Shown: positions 47,101 through 59,100 of the stretch, piece after piece
Layout of the letters: each line of letters begins with the position of its first letter
Position numbering within the stretch: position 1 is the first letter of the stretch
Source: Mactromeris polynyma
Taxonomy: Eukaryota > Mollusca > Bivalvia > Venerida > Mactridae
Direction: 5' to 3'
Length of the DNA: 64,000 nt
NCBI GenBank assembly: GCA_032209605.1
Contig: JASFXZ010000016.1
Span: forward strand, 6,200,001 to 6,264,000
The notes under the pieces: model-generated
Databases searched by the model: none
What the model saw: only the letters and a program-made list of their open reading frames with translations
What the model was told of the DNA's origin: nothing
Made by a program: the position numbers and the translations under genes

Positions 47101-50100
47101 GACAGTGTATACATACAGTACATGGACAGTGTATACATACAGTACATAGACATAGTATACATACAGTACATGGACAGTGTATACATCTAGTACATGGACA
47201 GTGTATACATACAGTACATGGACAGAGTATACGTCTAATACATGAGCAGTGTATACACCTAGTACATGGATACAGTATACACCTAGTACATGTATAGTGT
47301 ATACATTTAGTACATGGACATTGTATACATCTAGTACATGGATACAGTATACACCTAGTTCATGGACATTGTATACATCTAGTACATGGACATTATATAC
47401 ATCTAGTACATGGATGCAGTATACATTTAGTACATGGACATTGTATACATCTGTACATGGATACAGTATACACCTAGTTCATGGACATTGTAAACATCTA
47501 GTAGATGGATGCAGTATACATTTAGTACATGGACATTGTATACATCTAGTACATGCATATATACACCTAGTACATTGTCATTGTATACACCTAGTTCATG
47601 GACAGTGTATACACCTAGTACATGGATGCAGTATACACCTAGTACATGTACATTGTACACACCTAGTACATGGTCATGGTATACATCGAGTTCATGTACA
47701 GTGTATACATCTAGTACATGGACATTGTTTACACCTAGTGCTTGGATGCAATATACACATAATACATGGACATTGTACACATCTAGTACAAGGACATAGT
47801 ATACATCTAGTACAAGGACTTTGTATATATCTATTACATGGACATTCTATACATCTAGTACATGGACATAGTATACATCTAGTACAAGGACATAGTATAC
47901 ATCTAGTACAAGGACATTGTATACATCTATTACATGGACATTCTATACATCTAGTACATGGACACAGTATACATCTAGTACAAGGACAGTGTATACATAC
48001 AGTACATGGAAATTGTATTCATAGAATACATGGACATTCTATACATACATAACATGGACATTGTATACACCTAGTACATGGACAGTGTATACATACAGTA
48101 CATGGACATTGTATACATACAGTACATGAACATTGTATACGTCTGATACATAAGCAGTGTATACACCGAGTACATGGATACAGTATACACCTAGTAGTTG
48201 GACATTGTATACACCTAGTACATGAACATTGTATACACCTAGTACATGGACATTGTATACATCAAGAACATGGATACAGTATACACATTGTACATGGACA
48301 TAGTATACATCTAGTACATGGATACAGTATACACTTAGTGCATGGACATTGTATGCATCTAGTGCATAGCCATTGTATACATCAAGTACATGGATACAGT
48401 ATACACCTTGTACATGGACATTGTATACATCTAGTACATGGATACAGTTTACACCTAGTACATGGACATTGTATACATCTAGTAATTGGATACAGTATAC
48501 ATCTAGTACATGGCCATTGTATACACCTAGTACATGGCCATTGTATACACCTAGTACATGGACATTGTATACACCTAGTACATGGCCATTATGTACACCT
48601 AGTACATGGACATTGTATACACCTAGTACATGGACGTGGTGTACATCTAGTGCATGGACATTGTATACATGTAGTACACGCACATTGTATACACCAAGTA
48701 CATGGACATTGTATACGTGTAGTACATTGACATTGGCCATGTGACATTGTTTTTATGTACAGGTTTGCTTTGTAGTCGCAGTTTATCTTATAAAATTTAT
48801 ACTGTGTAATCGTGTTATTATCTATCATGTAGGTGTAAATCATTGCCACGAAAAGGTTGATGAGCTAACAGCCTCCAACGTTAAATGGAAACAACAGCAA
48901 GGTAAGGCACAATACAACATGACAAAATAATGACAAATTAACCTTGTCAATCATGAATACTGCTCATCATATCCATCGTCAACCAGAAATTGTTAATTTA
49001 AAGACTTGACTGAAATTAATGATCCTAAGTTGTTAATAGTGATTTGATACTTCATTTATATACAAATATAATCGAAAGGTCGACAATCAGTAACATCCCC
49101 GCAAAGAAATTCACAAACATGTTCTGTCTATGCATTCGCCATGTTTTTGTTTAACGTATGTCTCAAAGTTTGTTTGAAATTTATGGGTAGTCTTACCACT
49201 GCACGACATGTTCACACCGTTTGTTATATCATTTTTTTATTCAATTCAATATGTTCATTGCATAAAACAATACATCGTTTATAGCAAGTCAACAAAGGTG
49301 CATAATGACAATCAACACAATGGGTTAAGGTATTTACAGAAGAGCAAAATATCAACATTAAACTTAATTAGCTCACAATGTGGAAGATGACTTAAATTTA
49401 CAATGAAAATAAACAAAAAATAAATGCGCTGGTCTGAGTTTAACACACATATACATTCCTGCAATTAAATAGTTAAGTAAACATTGAAAACGTATTTACA
49501 ACAAGGTATTTTGAAAGTGATTTTCTATTCTAAGTTATACAAAGAAAGGCTTATTATATTTCATGTGGTTTAAAGGTAATAGTTTTGTTTTTAAAAAATG
49601 GATAATGATTTTTTTAATCATGTTATTAATTAATAAGTTTAATTATTGGTCAGGACACTTTACTAAAAAATAATAAAATAGATCTTTAATTTAACATAGT
49701 GGTTTATGATAAAAACCAGTACATGATTACTTTTAAGAAATAGTTGTACAGAAGAATGCCAACTTTTAGTTTGATTTATGATAATATAATCATACAATTA
49801 CATCAAATATTGACAGACATAATGGCCAGAATTATCGTGAATACAATTCCACCGGCTGAAGGGGATGCAGCACAAGCAGCACTCCTTAACGCATTAAAAC
49901 AATGCGTTGAACAAAATCAAACTGGTGAGCACGATCAAATTGTTGAACAAGATCAATCTGGTGAACAAGATCAAATTGGTGAACAAGATCAAACTGATGA
50001 ACAAATTCAAACTGATGAACAAGATCAAACTGGTGAACAAGATCAAATTGGTGAACAAGATCAAACTGATGAACAAATTCAAACTGATGAACAAGATCAA

Positions 50101-53100
50101 ATTGGTGAACAAGATCAAAATGGTGAACAAGATCAAACTGTTGAACAAATTCAAACTGATGAACAAGATCAAACTGGTGAACAAGATCAAACTGGTGAAC
50201 AAGATCAAACTGATGAACAAGATCATATTTGTGAACAAGATCAAACTGGTGAACAAGATCAAACTGATGAGCAAGATCATATTTGTGAACAAGATCAAAC
50301 TGGTGAACAAGATCAAACTGTTGAACAAAATCAAACTGATAAACGAAATCAATCTGATGAACAAAATCAAACTGGTGATGAAGTACTGACAGCTAGTAAA
50401 AACTTCGTAACAGACATGAAAGCTAAGGGTGTGCACATTGTCAAAGTGGAAAAGGGATCCATTTTGGTCACTTTTAGGTACATTTAGACAATATTCTCTT
50501 CAATTAATTATCTTTTGGATTGTACGATATGTTTCACTGTACATAGTCTTTAGCTCAAGTCAGAGGCACATACCAGACAGCATATATGATCTCTGGTAGT
50601 ATGTAAAACACCTAGAGAATTGACTTTTCATGTCACTTCTCGGAGCAAAGTCTTTTATACGTCAATTATTTTATTCTTGTGTATATTTCCAAAACATCTG
50701 CCAATGATTTTAGGGATTTGCATAGGTTTCAAAAATCAGGAAGATTTACTACGTACATAACCCTTCATAACAAATGCATATTAATACTTCCCAATTGTCT
50801 TGTTTTAACGGTTCTACGTTTTTGATATTCAAATGTATTATGACCTAACCTAATTATGTGTCTATCAACAGATGCTCAACAATATCAGATTTGAAGAATG
50901 TCAGCCAATATTTAGCCGATATAATGTACAATGAGAGACTGATAGAACTTGAAAACGCACTCAGTAAATATGTGGGGAGTGCAGTCAAGTTGAATATAAA
51001 CGTTGTTATTGAAACTTTGTACTCGGCTTTAGAACAAATAGGTAAAGTTTTATTTCTCAGTAATAAGTAATTATAACCTTACGTACGTCATGGGAGTGCT
51101 AATGCTTGTAACCCACTAGTGTATTGTTAAGGCAAATGAGGGAATTGTGGTTTTAACCGTTTTATTACAGTGATAACAACAATTAATAGTAGTACCCTAG
51201 TAAGGTAATGCGCATAGTTATAACACAAATTTAAGTTTTCGCACACTCATTCTCGCCTTGAAAGATTGGGAAATGACACGGGCAAAACGTTTTTGTTAAC
51301 TCTAACAATTAGTTCAAACTCCAGAGAAATTTGAAATGCAGAAAGATACATAACGGGGCTAATTACCGAGAAATATCACGACATAGCTACATCACATCGA
51401 AACTGATTCAAAGCACATATATACAGCTTCATCCTTTTATCATACCCAAATATGTGTATTGCCAGCTGATTTTGCTACTACAATGGAAATTTCCAAGCTG
51501 ACGGGAATCAAAATGTGATGCTAGTCAATCTAACCATTTGAACGATAATATGAATTAACATAGAAACAGTCCAAAAGTCATAGGAAATGACTCTGCATTT
51601 ACATTAGTTAATACAATTTACCGCCGACTAATTATCTTACTGAAAGGTATCATTGCATTTTGTACATACATATAATATTATAAATATCGTATATACGAAG
51701 AATTACGGTTTAAATAAAACGCATATGATGTTAGTATTGACCCTGCCTGTAAAATCAAACTAACGAGTAAACGTGTTATTTGAGTTAAGGAACATGTTAT
51801 TCCTAAATTATCATAGAAAGTCGCGACAGAGCAATTTACCGAATAGCTTTGTAGTTTCACTGGCTTGCACATGAAATCATCATGGAACACGTAAACTTCA
51901 GCCGGGGCACTTATGCTCGTCAATGTATCTAGGTAAGCCTCTGATAAAGTTGGACCGAAAGCCCTATGTGTAAAATTAGGAGTTAAAAATAGGATGTTGC
52001 ATTCTTGAACGCTCGGCTTAGCTTTGTATTATAATATTTGAGCGAATTGTTTAATAATTGCCTTATTCTATGAACACTCGGTTAAATACAAGTAGGTCAC
52101 ATTTGTCCTGTAAATTATGGCTGAAAAGTTAGTTAATATTTGGATGCAGACTACTTCTCTAAGTGTAAAAGGACAATAATGTCCAGAACATAGACCGTTT
52201 ATAGAAATGTTTATTGACTTTCCATGAAGTCATTTTTTGTTCTAGAAAAAGATGCTAACAACAAATCTATCGTGCTTACATTGCAATGTAGAAGTCCGGA
52301 AGGTGTGAAGAATGCAGTTGACTGTTTTGGGAATGGATCATCTACCAATGTACTTAACAAAATATCAGAGGCATTATCTAGATCTGTCGGTCAGAGAGTT
52401 GAGTTACATACAACAATTGATGTTGATAAACTTGAAAACGACATCACGGAACTTGAACAACATCTCACTCTTGGTGATCAGAATAGTGTACATGAGTTAG
52501 AAAGACGTAAGTATTGAATTATTTTGAACGCAATACGTTTTAAATACATTCGACTCTCGTTATGTCGATGTGGCTCAAGACGAATTCTCTGTTACCTCGA
52601 AGTTTTTCGAAAGTCCCGACCTTTTTCTTCTTTGTATGTTTGAAATTCTGTCAGTTAAGGCGATTTTTTGTCTCGAAGTTTTCCATTATGTACAAGCTTT
52701 TCGAAGTCCTTAATTTTCCTACTTGCGACGAATGTTTTCGTTATCAAATCTCTCGTGCACATGTCACATTATGTGATGGCGATCAATTTGGAGGAACGAA
52801 ATCACGAGTTCTGCGGCATTCAGAATTAGTATCTTTGTCTTCAAAATCCATAGGTAATAATAACGTATACAGCCGAAACATATGGATGATCCTGATTTCA
52901 AGCCCTGGCCGTTACATATTAAAATTGAAATTGGTTCTAGTAGTGCCCTTCCCTACACTAAGCATTGTAAGGTTAATTATTAGTCCAAACTTCACTAGAC
53001 TTGGTCAGAATGTGTATCGGCATGATATCTTCGACAAGTATGATAACCAGCCATATCGCACTTGTCACTCAAGAGTTTTTACCCTTTAATTAGACAAATT

Positions 53101-56100
53101 ATCTAAAATTGGTCTTGTCCGATCAATTACTTTAGAATTCTTTGTCTAATCTTCACTAGACTTGGTCAGAATAGGTATGGGCCTAATATCTTGGACTATT
53201 TCTTGAACGGGCGTATTTTGCGATGGTATGCGCTCTTGTTTTTGCATTGTTTGGATAGTTTTGAAATTTACGAACACTTTAATTAGAGAAATAACCTAAA
53301 ATTGGTATTGTCCAATCAGTAACTTAAGAAGCATTTGTCCAATCATCACCAAATTAGGTCAGTATGTGTATGGGCATAATAGCTCGAACAAGTTCGATAA
53401 CCTGCCATATCGCTGAAGCTACTGGGGAGTTATCGCCCTTTGATAATAGAAATTGCCTAAAATGTGTATTGTCCGATCAGTAACTTTAGAAGCATGTGTG
53501 TGTATTGGAATAATATCTCAGACAAGTTAGATAAACAACCATATCGCTCTAATCACTCGGGAGTTTTCGCCCTTTACGTATAGAAATTACCTAATTTATC
53601 TTGTATAATCATTTTTACACTGAGTTTTTGCACAGTCACGTGACATAATCGTCTGAAGGTTTTTTTCGGTGTCATAAATTCTCAAGTTTTAATCCAATCT
53701 TCATGAAGCTTGGTCAGAATAGTGTCTGCATGATATCTTAGACAAATGTATATATTGGTCATCGTGGGTTGAAGAGTATTTGAAAAGTGAATTGATTTAA
53801 ATCCCAGCATTTTTACTCACAGTTCGAAGGCTGTAAAACGCTGTTTGGTTATTATAAATTTATATTCATGTATTATATGTATGTTAAGTTCCCATTTCCC
53901 CATGTGCAGATCTTCCACTTATTGGTATACTATTAATATTAGTTTTCTCCCCCTTTTGACCTATGATTACTGACTTTCTCGACTTGTCACATGATGTATT
54001 ATATCCTTTCTCCCCTGTTCTTTATGGTTGGCCAGATCATTCCTTACACCCCTATTCCCATACATGTGTACCCTTATACCTCCTTAGTGCCTGATGTTAT
54101 GTGGACTGTTGTTTTCACGGAGGATCTGTGTCGGGAGGCATATCTAAATTATTAGGTGTTTCCTGTAACAAATTAACCTCTTTTTTAGTAAAAACAAGAA
54201 GTTATATCATGCATAGAGGATTTGGTAGTATATCGAGCCATGCAGCATGTAAATTTGGTCCCTGCAAAGGGCACAATCTTTGTTTCTTTCATGAGACAAA
54301 GACAAACAGTATTTTAAGCTTACAATGTGCAAGTAATTCATTTAGTATTCATGCTCTTTTTGGGAATTTCGCTTATATAAATCAAAACAAACTAAATCTT
54401 GGCATACAGTAGATGCTTCTTTGCAATGAATCCTTGTTAACATTCTATGTACATTATGTATATAATTATAAAAGTTTGCGCTGCCATTTGACAATTTTTT
54501 TATTAATCAGAGATCTATACAGCTGGAATATTTTTTCCACTTGTTTTGGTTACCAATACGTATTAACAACGTATTGCAGACGTCAACTGTATTTGTGTCA
54601 ACGTCTTCACTTAGTGTCCATATGGTTTTGGTTACCAAAACGTATTAAAAACGTATTGCAGACGTCTACGGCATTTGTTTCAACGTCTTCACTTAGTGTC
54701 CATATGGTTTTGGTTACCAATACGTATTAAAAACGTATTGCAGACGTCTACTGCATTTGTTTCAACGTCTTCACTTAGTGTCCATATGCTTTTGGTTACC
54801 AATACGTATTAAAAACGTATTGCAGACGTCTACTTTATTTGTTTCAACGTCTTCACTTAGTGTCCATTTGGTTTTGGTTACCAATACGTATTAAAAGCAT
54901 TTGGCAGCGTCTAGCAGACGTCTACCGTGTTCCAATTTGCTGCGAAGCGTCTTAAGCACGTGGTACAAACGTCTTGCATACCAACACTCATAGGAGACGT
55001 TGCCGTCACCGAAACGAATGGTTCACTGGGAACCTACAGTCTTTGTTGTAAAGGTACGCACTGCATTGACAAGGGCACTTGAATTGATTGTGAATAAAGG
55101 CTTCTTATATCAGTAGCAAGATTCCCTTTTTCATTTTTTTTTTCAGTTAGCAGGATTATCCTAGCCCAACATGTAATTAAATTGTTCACTATCTCAATTT
55201 CATTGTACATTTTTGTATACCTATTTTCTTGGGAGATCCAGGACATTTCCAGTGCTGCATATAACATTCAGATTTTAACTATCAACAAAGTGAGATTTTC
55301 CAATTAGAGTATTGTTTGAAGTTATAACCATACTTCGGTGAGCATCCATTGGTTCCACCGATATCCTTTTATGTATTTGTACAGTTGAAATAAAAATGTC
55401 CGTATGGTTTCCGTTAAATACGTTCAATAATTTGCATTTGCACTGAACTACTTTCAGTGGGTATGTATCGAGAAGAGGCGTGCTTGTTCTGGTAACACAT
55501 AAATGTCTGTTGCACCGAAGCAGTGCTTCCCAAAAACGGTTTCCGTAAACTAACTATAAATAGGAATAAGATGTAGTAATGAAACTTGCTGTATAGGTAG
55601 CCTGGGGAACGAGGAAGATTGGAACTGAATTTTGGTTCACTTGGGTCAAGCTCACTGTAACTAAAGTGAACAAGAAATATCTTGAAAAAGATGGTTGGCT
55701 CCATCTGAAGGTTAAGATATGTTGTGCAACATAAAAAACGCAGAGAAGTTACGATTGCTGGCCACTCCAGATCCAAAATGGATTTCGGTAAATTCACTGA
55801 AATTCAGTGGATTTTGGTAGATATCGTTCCCTTTATCGAAAGGTTGCCCAATCCGCACCAAGGTTACAAACATGATTTTGCTATTTGCATATCAGTGTTG
55901 TATAACCAATCAAATTTAACGTTAACAACCAAGGCAATTTCTCTTCAACCGAACGTTAGTTACCTTGAAGTGGATTGGTTAACCTTTAGATACTGCATTT
56001 CGATGGATACATGTATACCGAAGTCCATTTTGGATCTAGAGTGACCAGTATTCGTTACATCTCAGAATTTTTAAGATGCACAACCAACCTAAACCTTCAA

Positions 56101-59100
56101 ATTGCGCCGATCATCTTTTTTCAAGATATTTCTTGTTTGGGTATGGTTCTGTCAAACAAACAATTTTTAGACTGGGGCGTTAGACGAGTTTGATACCACT
56201 CTACGTATCACTGCGCGTCATTTGCATACGACCAATTCGACCAATCAACATCCGATCTTGTACGGAAATTGCCGAGACGTTGCGATTGAAGCTAGAGTTC
56301 AATAAAGGTCGCACTACAAGTAAACATGTGTGCTGAGCAAGCATGGGATGCGATTCTCACTATTAAACCGCGATGCATGGAGATATCGAATGGAAACATT
56401 AACTGGCATCCACACCGAATTTCGTATAAACTTGGAACAATTTCTTAAAGGATATTATTCGCTCTCGTGGTCCCGATACATATGGCGTTCTGTGACACGG
56501 AAGAAATGGTCGCGATGTCTATGACTATGAGCGGAGTCTTCAATTTTAGATTAGATTAAATTCTAGCTTAATTACGTAATCTTTTATTGTTGACCTATGG
56601 TGTAAGTCGGGCCATCAACAAAGTTAATGTACTGACGCTTCGATATCGGAGGAACGAATTTAGATCGTCTGTCATGTGAGTCTGTTAGTTTTTCCCATCA
56701 ACTTCGGAAATTATTAAAGTTTGCATTTTACAAAAATAAGAAACCAGCCGAGCTAGCTCAGTTGTAGAGCGATAGACTATCAGCCAGCAGATCCAGATTC
56801 GATTACCAGTTTTGGACAGGTTATGTTATTCAGTGGCTACGATAATGTCTTGCACATGTGAAGAAGTTGGCAGTACTGGTTGATAATTACTTCCAGGAAA
56901 ACTGGTAAGGTCAATTGGCCGCTGTATATGAATAAAAAATGTTGAAAACCTGATGGAGCTAAACAAATATAGATTTTATGGAAACGAATATCTTTTTCGG
57001 ATAAACTCATGATCGGGCAAATGCAGTATCTGTTATACAGACCTGAACAGTATGCCGAAACTACCAGAATTCGGACATAACCCTATTCAGCATATTGTAA
57101 ACGATTCCGGGTTTTATAACTGGATGACAAGCAGACAAAGTTAGATTGTGAAAAGTTAAACATTTCTGTCACTCGACGGGTATTACATGTAGGGCATGAC
57201 ACGATTCGGTCATCACATGATACTATATGAATCGATAAAACTACATGGAGATACGATATTTTCCGATGCGAGGCATATATATAATTCAACTCAATTACCA
57301 AAAAAAGGAATGTTATTATAATTATTAAAGCCTTTTTGTTTTCAAAATGTATTACAAACTATTGAAGCATTTTTTTATCCCTACTGCATTCCCTCCCAGA
57401 ACGACACATTTAATGAGGCACTCCCAACTTTTATTTCTTGAATTCCTCCCATGCAATTTAACGTAAAATATCCTCCCAGGAACGACACCTCTTGACCACT
57501 GGCAATCAAATAATTTATAACAAGGTTCGTTTAAAAACAAGAAACGTTAAGACAGTGAGAGTACTCGCCGACACACAGATCGCTTCAAAGTGAACTTGTA
57601 AACTAAAACCTGTCTTATCGATGGTCCAGTTTAAACTAGTCCATACATGGACGCGTTGAAAGTAAAATTGCTTGTAAATGAATCAGTCCCTCTTTCCACC
57701 CCCGAGTGAGGCTGTACAATGCTTCTACAATCTCTGGTTGACAAGTCTTTACAGAACACAAGAAACTTCGTCTGCCCCAGTCTTTCCGCGCTTTCAGCGC
57801 TTTGATTAATGATGTAGGCCTAGTTATCTTGTAGACAGATAGATACCTTAAGGTTCACATAAAAGTACATGCCGGTATAGATTTAGAGATACCATACACA
57901 AATATTATCATAAATCAATATTCCATTTTATAACAAAGTTTGAGGTCAATATATTGATAGCGTAAATGACAGGTTTATGTAGAGGTAGATAACTATTACA
58001 TGAGAATATGCAAAATTATGTGCAGGTGACTGACAATATATATACATGTATTCATAATTAATATCAAAGAGCATCGTTTACGGACCTAATCCACTTATAA
58101 ATTACTGCATTTATGAATTATTGTTTTACTATCTAGAAATATCAATATAGTAATAAAGAAAAAGCAATACGCTTATTAATCTTCATTATTCTGACAAATA
58201 TATTCGTTGCATTATTTCTGTCCCCAATCACCTACTTGTCTATATGCCTTCTCTGTCTCTGTCCATCTGCATCTCTGTCTCAGAGTCTCTCTCCCTCTCA
58301 CTTTCTCTGTCCTTTCCAATAATTGATCATTTGAATTATGTTAATCCTTGCCTAAGCAACATCATTAAATCCATAGCTCATTTAGCTAAGAAATGCACAG
58401 CACATTAAGATTTGTTGAAAAAGTAATCGTTCATAGTTGTAGACATGCGATAAGTATGTTAATAACTGTCACACCTATGTTTACTTTGACAATCGGGAAA
58501 TTGCGGCTGTCAAATCCGGGAGTCTATCGCGGAAATTGGGAGAGTTAACATGTATGCCTTTTTTCTTCACAGCTGGTATGAGTGATGGTGGACCGAGTGC
58601 TATGATAAGCTTCTCTTCAATGAAAAAACCGCCTCTCATAAAACAACTCAAAGGAATCCTATCAGAATATCCAGATGGAGGACAGATTCTAAAGGTAATG
58701 AAAATAAATTGCTTACTGCTTTTTATGCCCCCCCCGCCCCCTTCGAAGAAGAGAGGGCATATAGGGTCGTCAAGTTGGTTACTTATTCCCTATTCCCTAT
58801 TCGTTACCTATTCCCTATTCGTTACCTATTCGTTACCTATTCCCTATTCCCTATTCGTTACCTATTCGTTACCTATTCCCTATTCCCTATTCGTTACCTA
58901 TTCGTTACCTATTCCCTATTCCCTATTCGTTACCTATTCGTTACCTATTCCCTATTCCCTATTCGTTACCTATTCGTTACTTATTCCCTATTCCCTATTC
59001 GTTACCTATTCGTTACCTATTCGCTTTTTCTACATTGCATCTTTTAAATGATTTCTTTTCATGTCCCTGGTGTTAGCTCGAGGTTTGTAGATATGAAAAT

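Larger units (their letters stand above)
52507..58572 (+). other. Intron 5 of the HEPN-NTase gene, 6 kb, repeat-rich
   Basis: Holds a pogo-like MITE fragment, degenerate tandem repeats, an 82-bp tandem array, a large inverted repeat and a tRNA-like SINE head (listed separately). 57100-58550 shows nothing recognisable beyond a CTCT-rich tract near 58240-58310. The acceptor is a strong pyrimidine tract, ttttttcttcacag. Confidence 0.5.

Noticed and set aside
47249..48849. Plus- and minus-strand ORFs rich in HLVHGHCIH and YTSSTW
   Set aside because: Same 24-bp repeat, right part; no independent evidence.
49744..49816. Upstream part of the exon C frame (starting TTG or ATG before 49817)
   Set aside because: The acceptor at 49741-49743 would put the join out of frame and hit a stop; only the acceptor at 49815-49816 fits the phase from exon B.
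49894..50436. Antisense ORF of 180 codons (ILFTSLILF repeats) resembling a multi-pass membrane protein, and the 160-codon KIKLVN frame
   Set aside because: Shadow frames of the 18-bp coding repeat; only the DQTGEQ frame joins flanking exons in phase.
58709..59047. ORFs with YSLFVT and FPIRYL repeats downstream of exon F
   Set aside because: Translation of the 36-bp minisatellite past a good splice donor.
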